A stretch of 34,878 nucleotides of DNA from an uncultured Longilinea sp. Its GTDB lineage: Bacteria; Chloroflexota; Anaerolineae; Anaerolineales; Anaerolineaceae. A model generated the notes under the pieces. The model saw nothing but the letters and a program-made list of their open reading frames with translations, had not been told where the DNA came from and did not search any database. Of the stretch, positions 16,285-25,024 are shown one piece after another. Where the stretch lies: positions 1 to 34,878 of the forward strand of contig CALMIB010000097.1 of the NCBI GenBank assembly GCA_937863945.1, given 5' to 3'. The number at the start of each line of letters is the position of its first letter. The first letter of the stretch is position 1. The translations under genes and the position numbers were made by a program.

Positions 16285-17172
16285 ATGGATCAGCAGGTAG
16301 CGACCTTTGCGGTGAAATCGGGCCTGGCTCAAATGCTCAAGGGCGGCGTGATCATGGATGTGGTCACGCCGGACCACGCGCGCATCGCGGAAGACGCCGG
16401 CGCGTGCGCCGTGATGGCGCTGGAACGCGTTCCCGCCGATATCCGCGCCAACGGCGGCGTGGCGCGCATGAGCGACCCCGATTTGATCGAGCGCATTATG
16501 GCCACCGTTTCGATCCCGGTGATGGCCAAGTGCCGCATTGGTCATTTTGTCGAGGCGCAGATCCTCGAGGCCATTGGCGTGGATTATATCGATGAATCCG
16601 AGGTGCTGACCCCGGCGGACGAGGAGCACCATATCAATAAGCATGCCTTTAAGGTGCCGTTCGTGTGCGGCTGCCGTAACCTGGGCGAGGCGCTGCGGCG
16701 CGTGGGCGAAGGTGCGGCCATGATCCGCACCAAGGGCGAGGCCGGTACCGGCGACGTGGGGGAGGCCGTGCGCCACGCGCGCACCGTGATGGGCCAGATT
16801 CGCCACCTGCAAAACCTGCCCGACGAAGAGCTGATGGCCTTCGCCAAGGAAAACGGCGCGCCCTATGAGCTGGTGGTGGAAACCAAACGCCTGGGCCGGC
16901 TGCCGGTGGTCAACTTTGCTGCGGGCGGCGTGGCCACCCCGGCGGATGCCGCCCTGATGATGCAGCTCGGCGTGGACGGCGTCTTCGTCGGTTCGGGCAT
17001 CTTCAAATCCGGCGACCCGGCCAAACGCGCCGCGGCAATTGTGAAGGCCGTGACGCACTATAACGACCCGGCCGTGCTGGCTGAGGTCAGCCGCAACCTG
17101 GGCGAGGCAATGGTCGGGCGCAACGTGACCAGCATCCCCGAAAATGAGCTGCTGGCCGGACGGGGCTGGTAG
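16285..17172 (+). CDS. pdxS: Pyridoxal 5'-phosphate synthase, synthase subunit
   Basis: PdxS (Pdx1) builds PLP from ribose 5-phosphate, glyceraldehyde 3-phosphate and ammonia in the DXP-independent vitamin B6 pathway. It is 295 residues, the usual length, a (beta/alpha)8 barrel. The catalytic residues are visible: D25 in IMDVVTP, K82 in VMAKCRIGH (Schiff base with ribose 5-phosphate) and K150 in [12 protein letters not shown] (second lysine). The phosphate-binding [16 protein letters not shown] and GSGIFKS segments are also intact. A GGAGG site precedes two possible ATGs at 16281 and 16285; only 16285 is in frame. pdxT follows five bases after its stop, so both are co-transcribed from the promoter at 16177-16205. 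Confidence 0.97.
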   Translation: MDQQVATFAVKSGLAQMLKGGVIMDVVTPDHARIAEDAGACAVMALERVPADIRANGGVARMSDPDLIERIMATVSIPVMAKCRIGHFVEAQILEAIGVDYIDESEVLTPADEEHHINKHAFKVPFVCGCRNLGEALRRVGEGAAMIRTKGEAGTGDVGEAVRHARTVMGQIRHLQNLPDEELMAFAKENGAPYELVVETKRLGRLPVVNFAAGGVATPADAALMMQLGVDGVFVGSGIFKSGDPAKRAAAIVKAVTHYNDPAVLAEVSRNLGEAMVGRNVTSIPENELLAGRGW

Positions 17173-17177
17173 AAAGC

Positions 17178-17771
17178 ATGCGGATTGGCGTACTCGCGCT
17201 GCAGGGCGCGTTTCACGAACACCAGGTGATGCTGGAGCGCCTGGGCGCCGAAGTGCGCCAGGTGCGCCTGCCCGCTCACCTGGACGGGCTGGACGGATTG
17301 ATCATTCCCGGCGGCGAGTCGACCACCATCGGCAAACTGGCGGTGGATTTTAACCTGATGGAGCCGCTGAAGACCTTTGCGGCGGAACATGCGCTGTGGG
17401 GCACCTGCGCCGGCGCCATTTTCATGGCGCGCGAGGTGGGCCGCCCGCAGCCGCTGCTGGGGTTGATGGATATTGTCATTGAGCGCAACGCGTTTGGCCG
17501 CCAGGTGGCCAGTTTTGAGACCGACCTGGACGTGCCCGCGCTGCGGCATTTGAATGGAGGCGGCAAAGCCTATCACGCCGTGTTCATCCGTGCCCCGTTG
17601 ATCGAAGCGGTGCGCGGAACGGCCGCGGCGCTGGCCGCGCTGCCCGACGGGCGCATTGTGGCCGCCCGCCAGGGCCGCTGGCTGGCAACGTCGTTCCACC
17701 CGGAACTGACCCAGGACGACCGCTTCCATCGGTATTTTTTGGAGATGGCGCAATCGAAATCCGAGCGTTAG
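17178..17771 (+). CDS. pdxT: Pyridoxal 5'-phosphate synthase, glutaminase subunit
   Basis: PdxT (Pdx2) hydrolyses glutamine and channels ammonia into the PdxS barrel. At 197 residues it has the normal size. The class-I glutaminase triad is complete: Cys78 in GTCAGAIF, and His174 and Glu176 in SFHPELT. The oxyanion motif PGGESTT (44-50) is conserved. It starts five bases after pdxS. Its last codons overlap, in another frame, what looks like the N-terminal coding region of the next gene. Confidence 0.96.
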   Translation: MRIGVLALQGAFHEHQVMLERLGAEVRQVRLPAHLDGLDGLIIPGGESTTIGKLAVDFNLMEPLKTFAAEHALWGTCAGAIFMAREVGRPQPLLGLMDIVIERNAFGRQVASFETDLDVPALRHLNGGGKAYHAVFIRAPLIEAVRGTAAALAALPDGRIVAARQGRWLATSFHPELTQDDRFHRYFLEMAQSKSER

Positions 17772-17812
17772 ATTGGTCTGACCTGCCGGCGGTTTTTCGC
17801 CAACGCAACCAG

Positions 17813-18733
17813 GTGCTATACCTGGACAGCGCGCTGCGCCTGACGCACGGCAGCCCGTTCACCCTGGCCGGCATGCTCACGCGGCTGCGTCCGTCCAACG
17901 AATTCTTCACAGCAGTCGCGCCGGCGGCAGATGGCGCCGGGCCGTTGATCGGCCAGGTGAGCTACCGCGGCGGCGAGAAATGCGCTCGCCTGACCTACCT
18001 GTTGCCGTTGAACGAACTCTCCTCGCCGGCGTTGCCCGCGCTGTTGGAGGCGCTGGCCTGGCAGGCCGGCGAATGGGGCGCATTCCACCTGCTGGCCGAG
18101 GTGGATGAGCGCAGCCCGGCTTTTGAAGGCCTGCGCGCAGCCGGTTTTTCCACTTATGCCCGCCAGCGCGTCTGGCGGTTGGATGCGCCGCTTTCGGCGC
18201 TGCCGGCGCCCAATCACTGGCGCGCGGCGGCCAGCGTGGACGAGCAGGCGGTACGAAACCTGCATGCCCAGGTGATGCCGCCGCTGGTGCAGGCTGCCGA
18301 ACCGCTGCATTTGCGCCTTTCCCACGGGCTGGTTTTTTACCAGAAGGACGAGCTGACCGCCTATGTGGAAACGGTCAGCGGGCCGGCGGGGATTTTTGTA
18401 CGGCCGTTGATTCACCCGGACGTGGAAGAAACCCCCGCGCTGCTGGCCAGCCTGGTTGCCCGCCTGCGCCCGGAGCCCAACCGCCCGGTGTATGCAGCGG
18501 TGCGTTCGTATGAAGCCTGGTTGGAGCCGTTGTTCGAGGACCTGGGCGCCAGCGTGGGACCCCGGCAGGCGCTGCTGGTGCGCCACCTGGCCAACGCCGC
18601 CCGCGTGATGCAGGCCCTGCCGCGCCTGGGTGTGCTGGAAAAACGGGTTGAACCCGGCGCGCCGATAGCCCGCAGCATGCAGGTTAACGGCGAAAAACCG
18701 TCTGCTGCTTCCTATAAATCACAGGAGCCATGA
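17813..18733 (+). CDS. Uncharacterised GNAT-like protein (true start possibly further upstream)
   Basis: A gene of at least 306 codons between pdxT and the R3H-ATPase gene. Its 3' end overlaps the next start by ATGA, so it is part of the same transcript. The first half resembles an acetyltransferase fold by pattern only (LIGQVSY followed by strand-helix units, AEVDERSPAFEGLRAAGFSTYARQ), and the second half repeats a similar alpha/beta pattern (YAAVRSYEAWLEPLFEDLG). No substrate is suggested. The first conventional start is GTG at 17813, which lacks a good ribosome-binding site. The frame stays open upstream and encodes a plausible N-terminus (EIRALDWSDLPAVFRQRNQ). That segment would begin at an ATC codon (17753) eight bases after GGAG. 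Confidence 0.65.
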   Translation: MLYLDSALRLTHGSPFTLAGMLTRLRPSNEFFTAVAPAADGAGPLIGQVSYRGGEKCARLTYLLPLNELSSPALPALLEALAWQAGEWGAFHLLAEVDERSPAFEGLRAAGFSTYARQRVWRLDAPLSALPAPNHWRAAASVDEQAVRNLHAQVMPPLVQAAEPLHLRLSHGLVFYQKDELTAYVETVSGPAGIFVRPLIHPDVEETPALLASLVARLRPEPNRPVYAAVRSYEAWLEPLFEDLGASVGPRQALLVRHLANAARVMQALPRLGVLEKRVEPGAPIARSMQVNGEKPSAASYKSQEP

Positions 18734-20367
18734 TCGAACCTATGACACAACGCAGAATTACCGATGATTTACACGCGCTGCTCGGCGTTTTGCCTGCGTT
18801 GATCGCCGACGCGGTGGTTAAAGTCAATAACAGTGATAATTTACTTGAAATCATCCTGGACCTGGGGCGCAAACCCATGGCGCGCTTCGTGGACGGCGAA
18901 ATTGAACTGCTCTCCAGCGAGGTGACCCGCGATGAGATCGATTACGTCGTCTCGCGCATCGGCGAGGTGGACGCGGACAACCGCGCCGGCCTGGAACGCA
19001 CGCTGCACCGCATCTCGGCCATCCGCAACCGGCGCGGGCACATCGTGGGCCTCACCTGCCGGGTGGGGCGCGCCGTGTACGGCACCATCGACATCATCCA
19101 GGACCTGGTGGAATCGGGCAAGAGCATTTTGCTGCTGGGCAAGCCCGGCATTGGCAAAACCACCATGCTGCGCGAATCGGCGCGCATCCTGGCCGAGAGC
19201 AAGCGCACCATCATCGTCGACACTTCCAACGAAATCGGCGGCGACGGCGACGTGCCGCACCCGGCGGTGGGACGCGCCCGGCGCATGCAGGTGGCCAAAC
19301 CCTCGCTGCAGCACGAGGTGATGATCGAGGCGGTGGAAAACCACAACCCTGAGGTGATCGTCATCGACGAGATCGGGCGCGAGCTGGAAGCCCTGGCCGC
19401 GCGCACCATCGCCGAGCGCGGCGTGCAACTGGTGGCCACCGCGCACGGGCGCACGCTGGAAAATTTGCTGCTCAACCCCACGCTCTCTGACCTGGTGGGC
19501 GGGATCGAATCGGTGACGCTTTCGGATGAGGAAGCGCGCCGGCGCGGCACGCAAAAGACCGTGCTGGAACGGCGCTCGCCGCCGACCTTTGATGTGCTGG
19601 TGGAGATCCAGGAGCGCGACCGCCTGGCGGTTCACGCGGACGTGGCCGCGGCGGTGGACTCGCTGCTGCGCGGCTACCCGCTGGCCCCTGAGATCCGCAC
19701 GCGCTCGGAGGACGGCGAGATTAAAATTGAAAAACCCGCGCCCACGCAGGCGGTGGCCCGCCAGGCGCGCGGTGGACGGCGCAGCGCGAGCGAAGGCATG
19801 GGCGGCAGCGGTCCGCTGCGCACCGCCAACAACTACGAAGAGATGCGCGAGATCCGGCGCGAAGACCAGCCCGACGAGGACGCCGTGCAGGCGACCGCCA
19901 TTCGCACGGTGCGCGTGTTCCCGTACGGCGTGGCGCGCAACCGGCTGATGCAGGCGGCCAAACGCCTGGGCGTGCCGGTCTTCGTGGTGCGCGAGCTGGA
20001 AGAGGCCGACGTGGTGATGACGCTGCGCGCCTATTACCGCGCGCGCGAGCAGGCCATCGTCGAAGCCGAGGAGCGCGGGTTGCAGATCTACGCGCTGCGC
20101 GCCAACACCATCGCACAGATGGAACAATCGCTGGCTTCGCTGTTCAACCTGCCCGAAGACAGCCCGCTGCCCGGCGACCTGGATACCGCCGCCGGCCAGA
20201 TGCAAAGCGCCATTCAGGCTGTGCTGGGCGGGCAGCGCTTCGTCGATTTGCCCCCGGCTTCGGCCGCCATCCGGCGCATGCAGCATGAGATGGCCCGCCA
20301 GGCGCAACTGGTTTCGCATTCCTACGGAAAAGAGCCCAACCGCCGCGTGCGGATTTTCCGCGACTGA
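18730..20367 (+). CDS. R3H-domain AAA ATPase (Ycf45/SpoIIIAA-like)
   Basis: A 545-residue ATPase of the group that includes plastid Ycf45 and has an ATPase core related to SpoIIIAA. The P-loop GKPGIGKTTM lies near residues 137-146. Walker B is VIVIDEIGRELE, and a sensor-like ATAHGRTLENLL segment follows. A charged, low-complexity linker (about residues 330-390) leads to a C-terminal region. The last 30 residues (RRMQHEMARQAQLVSHSYG, then PNRRVRIF) look like an R3H single-stranded nucleic-acid-binding domain. The function is unknown in this family; a DNA- or RNA-linked motor is inferred. It starts at the ATG overlapping the previous stop. tmk follows 28 bases later. Confidence 0.88.
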   Translation: MIEPMTQRRITDDLHALLGVLPALIADAVVKVNNSDNLLEIILDLGRKPMARFVDGEIELLSSEVTRDEIDYVVSRIGEVDADNRAGLERTLHRISAIRNRRGHIVGLTCRVGRAVYGTIDIIQDLVESGKSILLLGKPGIGKTTMLRESARILAESKRTIIVDTSNEIGGDGDVPHPAVGRARRMQVAKPSLQHEVMIEAVENHNPEVIVIDEIGRELEALAARTIAERGVQLVATAHGRTLENLLLNPTLSDLVGGIESVTLSDEEARRRGTQKTVLERRSPPTFDVLVEIQERDRLAVHADVAAAVDSLLRGYPLAPEIRTRSEDGEIKIEKPAPTQAVARQARGGRRSASEGMGGSGPLRTANNYEEMREIRREDQPDEDAVQATAIRTVRVFPYGVARNRLMQAAKRLGVPVFVVRELEEADVVMTLRAYYRAREQAIVEAEERGLQIYALRANTIAQMEQSLASLFNLPEDSPLPGDLDTAAGQMQSAIQAVLGGQRFVDLPPASAAIRRMQHEMARQAQLVSHSYGKEPNRRVRIFRD

Positions 20368-20395
20368 CCCCGATTTCGAAAAGGCGCAGCAGCCC

Positions 20396-21019
20396 ATGTT
20401 CATCACCCTGGAAGGCCCCGAAGGCAGCGGAAAGACCAGCCATCTCCCCGACCTGGCCGATTTTTTACGCGAAGACGGCTGGAACGTGTTGACCACGCGC
20501 GAACCCGGCGGCACCGCCATCGGCGACCAGGTGCGCCAGGTGCTGATGCGCAGCGATAACACCGCCATGAACCCGCGCGCCGAGACGCTGCTCTTCCTGG
20601 CGGCGCGCGCCCAACTGGTCAACGAGGTCATCCGGCCGGCGCTGGCCGCGGGCACGGTGGTGATTTCGGACCGCTACGGCGATTCGACGCTGGCCTACCA
20701 GGGCTACGGCCACGGCAACGACCTGGACACCATCCGCCAGATGCTGGCATTCGCCACCGGCGGGCTGACGCCCGACCTGACCGTGCTGCTGGACGTGGAC
20801 CCGGCCGTCGGGCTGCGCCGCAAGAAGACGGTGGGCGAATGGAACCGCATGGACGCCTACCAACTGGAATTTCATCAGCGCGTGCGCGCGGGCTACCTGG
20901 AGCTGGCGCGCCAGGAACCTCGCCGCTGGGTGGTGCTGGATGCCGGCCAGCCGCGTGAAATGGTTCAGACGGCGCTGCGCCAGGTGATTCTGGCACGATT
21001 AACGCCGCCCAGTGTTTAA
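20396..21019 (+). CDS. tmk: Thymidylate kinase
   Basis: dTMP kinase phosphorylates dTMP to dTDP for DNA synthesis. It is 207 residues, the standard length. The P-loop GPEGSGKT spans 7-14. TREPGGT (dTMP binding), the DRYGDSTLAYQG motif and the lid region RRKKTVGEWNRMD are all present. The ATG at 20396 begins the canonical MFITLEGPEGSGK; an in-frame extension into the R3H gene is rejected. It probably shares the transcript with the R3H ATPase. Confidence 0.95.
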   Translation: MFITLEGPEGSGKTSHLPDLADFLREDGWNVLTTREPGGTAIGDQVRQVLMRSDNTAMNPRAETLLFLAARAQLVNEVIRPALAAGTVVISDRYGDSTLAYQGYGHGNDLDTIRQMLAFATGGLTPDLTVLLDVDPAVGLRRKKTVGEWNRMDAYQLEFHQRVRAGYLELARQEPRRWVVLDAGQPREMVQTALRQVILARLTPPSV

Positions 21020-21082
21020 TCTGGAACTCACATCTGCATCGTAACATTTATTAGAAGATTTATTAGAAGAAGGAATAAACCC

Positions 21083-22351
21083 TTGAAACGAACTGCATGG
21101 ATTCTCACGCTCATCATCGCCGCCGTGCTGCTTTCGGCCTGCGGCGCCACGCCCACCGCCACGCCCACCCCCACTCCCACCGCGGCGCCCACGCCGGCAT
21201 CGGATGGAAGCGCAGGCGCTGAAACCCCGGCCTGCCAGGTGGCCGTGCTGTTCCAGGAACAGCCCGAGGCCGCCAAACTGCTGCCGCCCATCACCGATCA
21301 GGATTGGAAGCTCGGCCCGGACGGCGCGTACCTGACGTTGATCGAATACAGCGATTTCCAGTGCCCCTACTGCCAGCAGACCTCCCAGGGCATCAAGGAT
21401 TTCGTCGCCGCACATGCGGGCGAAGTGCAACTGGTGTACCGCCATTTCCCGCTGCCCGGGCATGATAAATCGACCCTTTCCGCCCAGGCGGCCGAGGCCG
21501 CCGGCCTGCAGGGGAAATTCTGGGAGATGCACGCGCTGCTCTTTGACGCTGCCAATTGGACTGCGTGGATCGAGATGAGCCTGGAGGATTTTTCCAGTTG
21601 GGTGATCGGTCAGGCGGAAACCATCGAGGGGCTGGACGTTGAAAAATTCAAAACCGACCTGACCAGCGATGCCATCGTCAAGAAAGCCACGGATGCCTAT
21701 GCCACGGCGACGGAATTGCAGATCCCGGGCACGCCGTCGCTGTACGTGCTGATCGACGGCAAGCTGTATTTCACGCCACTCGACCAGGTTTCGGCGGATT
21801 CGGCGACGCTGGAGCTGGTCTATGAATTGTCAAAATTCAAAGACCGCCAGTTCGATGCCTGTCCGCCGACTGTGATTGACGCCAACAAACACTATACCGC
21901 CACGCTGGAAACCTCCAAGGGCAAAATCGTGATCGAGTTATTCCCCGACAAGGCTCCGCTGGCGGTGAACAGCTTTGTGTTCCTGGCGCGCGAGGGCTGG
22001 TTCGACAACGCGCCCTGGCACCGCGTGCTGGAGGGCTTTGTGGCTCAATCCGGCGATCCGAGCGGCACGGGCGTTTTTGGCCCGGGCTACCTGTTCAAGA
22101 ACGAAAGCAGCGACCTGAAATTTGACCAGGCCGGCCTGGTTGGGATGGCCAATTCGGGCGCCGACCGTAACGGCAGCCAGTTCTTCATCACATTGGACGC
22201 CACGCCCAACCTGGACGGCGGCTACACCATTTTTGGCCGGGTGACCGAGGGCATGGACGTGGTGCAGTCGCTGACGGTGCGCGACCCGCAGAGCGGCGGC
22301 GTGCTGCCCGAACCCGATACCATCCTCAGCGTGACCATCGAGGAGAAGTGA
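21083..22351 (+). CDS. Lipoprotein fusing a DsbA-like thioredoxin domain to a cyclophilin
   Basis: A 422-residue exported folding factor. A lipoprotein signal (VLLSAC, Cys20) and a Thr/Pro linker (22-40) lead to a DsbA/thioredoxin-like domain at about residues 70-255. It carries the redox motif C94-P-Y-C97 and the cis-Pro loop IPGTPSLYV. A cyclophilin-type peptidyl-prolyl isomerase follows from about 265 to the end, with HRVLEGFVAQSGDPSGTG, NGSQFFITL and the final GRVTEGMDVV. The position of the drug-binding Trp is Tyr (LDGGYTIFG), common in bacterial cyclophilins. Disulfide formation and proline isomerisation would thus be joined on one membrane-anchored protein. The start is TTG at 21083, supported by AAGAAGGA and the signal peptide. 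Confidence 0.88.
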   Translation: MKRTAWILTLIIAAVLLSACGATPTATPTPTPTAAPTPASDGSAGAETPACQVAVLFQEQPEAAKLLPPITDQDWKLGPDGAYLTLIEYSDFQCPYCQQTSQGIKDFVAAHAGEVQLVYRHFPLPGHDKSTLSAQAAEAAGLQGKFWEMHALLFDAANWTAWIEMSLEDFSSWVIGQAETIEGLDVEKFKTDLTSDAIVKKATDAYATATELQIPGTPSLYVLIDGKLYFTPLDQVSADSATLELVYELSKFKDRQFDACPPTVIDANKHYTATLETSKGKIVIELFPDKAPLAVNSFVFLAREGWFDNAPWHRVLEGFVAQSGDPSGTGVFGPGYLFKNESSDLKFDQAGLVGMANSGADRNGSQFFITLDATPNLDGGYTIFGRVTEGMDVVQSLTVRDPQSGGVLPEPDTILSVTIEEK

Positions 22352-23580
22352 TGCAGGCGCAGCCGCGCTTCGATTGGCGCTCGGCCGGCCAGTTTGCCGT
22401 CAGCCTGGCGGGCATCTTCCTGGGGTTGGCGGCAGCCGGAGTGCTGGCGCTGACCACGCTGCTGCCCTGGCTGGAGGGTGAAACGCCCGGCGGTGAGCAG
22501 GCGACTGGTACGATGACGCTGGCCTGGATCGGGCTGCTGTTGGCGGGTCTGAGCCTGCCTTCGGCGGTGCTGGCGGCGCGCAGGCTGATGGGCCGCGCGC
22601 CGGTCATGCGCAACGGCCGGCGCAGCCTGAAGATCGCCAGCCTGCTGCTGCTGGTGTGGCCGCTGGCATTGCTGCTGGCCAAATCGGCGGCGGACAGCGA
22701 CCTGGCCTGGCTGTTTTTACCGCCGCTGCTGATCCTGGTAATGGGTATTCCCACGTTTTGGCTGACCAGCGCAGCGCGCGCCGGCTTGCCGGCCGAAAGC
22801 CTGCAGCGCGGCTGGGGCGTGATCAGTTTTGGCGCGGTGGTCGGCCCGGCGCTGATCATCCTGATGGAAGCTGCGCTGCTGGTGTTAGCCCTGGTCGCGG
22901 TAGGCGTCTGGTTGGCCGGGCAGCCGGGCCTGCTGCCGGAATTGCAGCGGCTGGCAGAGACGTTCACACTGCAAAGCGATCCTGCGCGGCTGATGGAACT
23001 GTTGCAGCCTTACCTGGAACGGCCGGGCGTGCTGGCGGCGGGATTGGCCTTTGTCGCCGTGCTGGTGCCGTTGGTTGAAGAGGCGTTCAAACCGCTGGCG
23101 GCGTGGTTGCTGGCCGGCCGCTGGCTGACGCCCGCCTCGGGTTTCTCGGCCGGCGTGCTGGGCGGCGGCATGTTCGCGCTGGTGGAGAGCCTGGGCTACC
23201 TGGCCAGTGCCCCCACCGAAGGTTTTGTGGGCTTCACGTTGGCGCGCAGCGGCACGCTGCTGCTGCACATTGCCACGGCCGGGCTGGTGGGCTGGGGCGT
23301 GGGCTCGGCGCTGAACGAAGGCCGCTACCTGCGCCTGGCGCTGACCTACCTGGGCGCGGTGCTGCTGCACGGCGCCTGGAACATCGTGGGCATTTTGCCG
23401 GCGCTGGCCGAGTTGCCCGGACTGACCGGGCCGTGGCAGGCTGCGCTGGATGTTTTCCCCTACGCGCTGGGCGGTCTGTGCGTGCTGCTGGCGGCCATTT
23501 TGATCCTTCTCAACCGTCACCTGTGCAAGCCCGTTCCAGCAGGGCCTGGCCCGGAAGTTCCGGGAGAGACATTGCCATGA
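22351..23580 (+). CDS. PrsW-family intramembrane protease-like protein
   Basis: A 409-residue polytopic membrane protein with about ten hydrophobic segments. In its second half it carries the four PrsW motifs in order: EEAFKP (E-E-x-x-K), FALVESLGY (F-x-x-x-E), LLHIATAGLVGWGVG (H followed by small residues) and LLHGAWN (H-x-x-x-N). PrsW is a membrane-embedded metalloprotease that, in Bacillus, cuts the anti-sigma factor RsiW; no anti-sigma gene is adjacent here. ATG at 22351 overlaps the preceding stop (TGATG) and follows GAGGAGAAG. An in-frame GTG one codon earlier is possible. The substrate is unknown. Confidence 0.8.
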   Translation: MQAQPRFDWRSAGQFAVSLAGIFLGLAAAGVLALTTLLPWLEGETPGGEQATGTMTLAWIGLLLAGLSLPSAVLAARRLMGRAPVMRNGRRSLKIASLLLLVWPLALLLAKSAADSDLAWLFLPPLLILVMGIPTFWLTSAARAGLPAESLQRGWGVISFGAVVGPALIILMEAALLVLALVAVGVWLAGQPGLLPELQRLAETFTLQSDPARLMELLQPYLERPGVLAAGLAFVAVLVPLVEEAFKPLAAWLLAGRWLTPASGFSAGVLGGGMFALVESLGYLASAPTEGFVGFTLARSGTLLLHIATAGLVGWGVGSALNEGRYLRLALTYLGAVLLHGAWNIVGILPALAELPGLTGPWQAALDVFPYALGGLCVLLAAILILLNRHLCKPVPAGPGPEVPGETLP

Positions 23581-24275
23581 AAAAAGAAGCGCTGCGCGGT
23601 CTCGTTCGGTTTTTGCTGCACCATCTGGCGCAGGTTGAATACCAAAACAGTGAATGGATCCCCCGCAGTGGTCCGCTGCTGCTGGCCACCAATCATCTCA
23701 GCTATGTGGATACGCCGTTGTTATTCATCAACCCGGTCCGCGCAGATATTACCGCCCTGATCACGGATAAATACGTGAATAATCTCTTCATGCACTGGTT
23801 CACCGTGACTGCCGGTGGAATCTGGATTGACCGCGAGCGGGCTGATTTTGGCGCTTTGAGCGCGGCGCGCGAAGTGCTGAACAAGGGCATGGTGCTGGGA
23901 ATTGCGCCGGAAGGTACGCGCAGTAAGACAGGACAATTGCAGGAGGGAAAACCCGGCATTGTGCTGATCGCGCTGCGTACCGGCGCGCCGATTCTGCCGG
24001 TGGGCATTACAGGCACGGCCGGTTCGGAAAAACGCATGTTAACGCTGCAACATCCGCGCATTACGGTGCGGGTGGGACAACCTTTTACCATCCCGCCGCT
24101 GGAGCGCGGTAACCGCGACGAGCAGTTGAAAACCTGGACCGATGAGGTGATGCTGCGCATTGCCGCGCTGCTGCCCGAGGCATACCACGGTTTTTACCGC
24201 GGCCATCCGCGCATCCAGGAGCTTCAAGCCTTGCAGGGGAACGATCCCGACCCGTTGCGGATGCAGGCCGGGTGA
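23577..24275 (+). CDS. plsC: 1-acyl-sn-glycerol-3-phosphate acyltransferase (PlsC-like)
   Basis: A 232-residue acyltransferase acting at the membrane in phospholipid synthesis, adding the second acyl chain to lysophosphatidic acid. The catalytic H-x4-D motif is H40/D45 in NHLSYVD, the phosphate-binding EGTRS is at 112-116 (APEGTRSKTG), and a later LPVGITGT fits the family block. ATG at 23577 overlaps the previous stop (ATGA). The larger frame reaching into the PrsW gene is rejected. The gene symbol is given by family; other lysophospholipid acyltransferases share these motifs. Confidence 0.85.
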   Translation: MKKEALRGLVRFLLHHLAQVEYQNSEWIPRSGPLLLATNHLSYVDTPLLFINPVRADITALITDKYVNNLFMHWFTVTAGGIWIDRERADFGALSAAREVLNKGMVLGIAPEGTRSKTGQLQEGKPGIVLIALRTGAPILPVGITGTAGSEKRMLTLQHPRITVRVGQPFTIPPLERGNRDEQLKTWTDEVMLRIAALLPEAYHGFYRGHPRIQELQALQGNDPDPLRMQAG

Positions 24276-24307
24276 ATTTGACCTTTTACCGGTAAACAAG
24301 GAAAAAA

Positions 24308-24982
24308 ATGCTCTCCAGCGTAGCCATTCTCCTGGCGGCCTGCGGGCTGTACGGTTTGATTCATTCGCTGCTGGCCTCGCACGCGGCCAAGCGCTTCGCC
24401 GAGGCGCGCTGGGGCGTGGGGGCGCGGCGCTGGTACCGGCTGGGGTTTAGCCTGTTGGGTGGGCTGACGCTGCTGCCGATCTTCTGGCTGGCCTGGGCAC
24501 TGCCCGACCGGCCGCTCTACAGCATCCCCATGCCGTGGGTGCTGTTCAGCGGGCTGATTCAACTGGCAGCGGCCGGCATGCTGCTGGCCGGGGTGACCCA
24601 AACTGGCGCGCTGGGCTTCATCGGGCTGCGTCAGGCGCTCGACCCGGCCGGGGGCGGCGCGCTGATCGCCGGGCGCGGCGCGGATGCGCTGGTGGTGCGC
24701 GGCCTGTACCGCCGGGTGCGCCACCCGCTGTATGCCTGCGGGCTGGTCATCCTGTGGCTGACGCCGGTGATGAGCTGGAATTGGCTGGCGCTGGCCGCCG
24801 GATTGACCGCGTATATCTTGATCGGCATCCCTTTCGAAGAGCGCAAGCTGCTGGCCGAATTCGGGGCGGCTTACGCGGAGTATCAAAAGCGCACGCCGGC
24901 CCTGCTCCCGCGGGGGGAAAGAATTCACCACGGCACCCTGAAGGGTGCAGGCGACGCGGAGGGCACGGAGAAGAACAATTAA
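24308..24982 (+). CDS. Isoprenylcysteine methyltransferase-like / NnrU-like membrane protein
   Basis: A 224-residue integral membrane protein of the ICMT/PEMT-like group. About five helices are followed by the SAM-binding block GLYRRVRHPLYACGLVI (around 135-152) and FEERKLLAEFGAAYAEYQKR (around 176-196), both hallmarks of this superfamily. The first helices with IHSLLASHAAKR resemble NnrU/DUF1295-type proteins. The substrate is unknown. The last 20 or so residues (IHHGTLKGAGDAEGTEKNN) are hydrophilic and are encoded by DNA that looks like an intergenic repeat, so the ancestral stop probably lay near PALLPRGE. A strong ribosome-binding site (AAGGAAAA) lies upstream. Confidence 0.75.
   Translation: MLSSVAILLAACGLYGLIHSLLASHAAKRFAEARWGVGARRWYRLGFSLLGGLTLLPIFWLAWALPDRPLYSIPMPWVLFSGLIQLAAAGMLLAGVTQTGALGFIGLRQALDPAGGGALIAGRGADALVVRGLYRRVRHPLYACGLVILWLTPVMSWNWLALAAGLTAYILIGIPFEERKLLAEFGAAYAEYQKRTPALLPRGERIHHGTLKGAGDAEGTEKNN
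24924..24976 (+). repeat. Degenerate repeat-like segment forming the 3' end of the methyltransferase-like gene
   Basis: CACCACGG, a GCACCC-TGAA-GGGTGC hairpin (24933-24948), and GCGGAGGGCACGGAGAAG follow one another. The words resemble the ACCACGAAG...CACGAAGG element before the GH4 gene. It supplies in-frame codons and the stop region of the preceding gene. Confidence 0.4.
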
Positions 24983-24999
24983 GAGTGCCTGGTTGACAG

Positions 25000-25024
25000 A
25001 CTCTCTTAAGGGAGTTTACTTTGT
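25000..25024 (+). terminator. Possible weak terminator
   Basis: ACTCTC (25000-25005) pairs with GGGAGT (25010-25015), including one G-U pair, around TTAA. It is followed by TTTACTTTG. It lies between convergent genes, after the methyltransferase-like gene and facing comEC. Confidence 0.4.

Noticed and set aside
18841..20655. A 604-codon antisense frame across the R3H ATPase and tmk
   Set aside because: It crosses two clear + strand genes and has low-complexity, His/Arg-rich translation with no motif.
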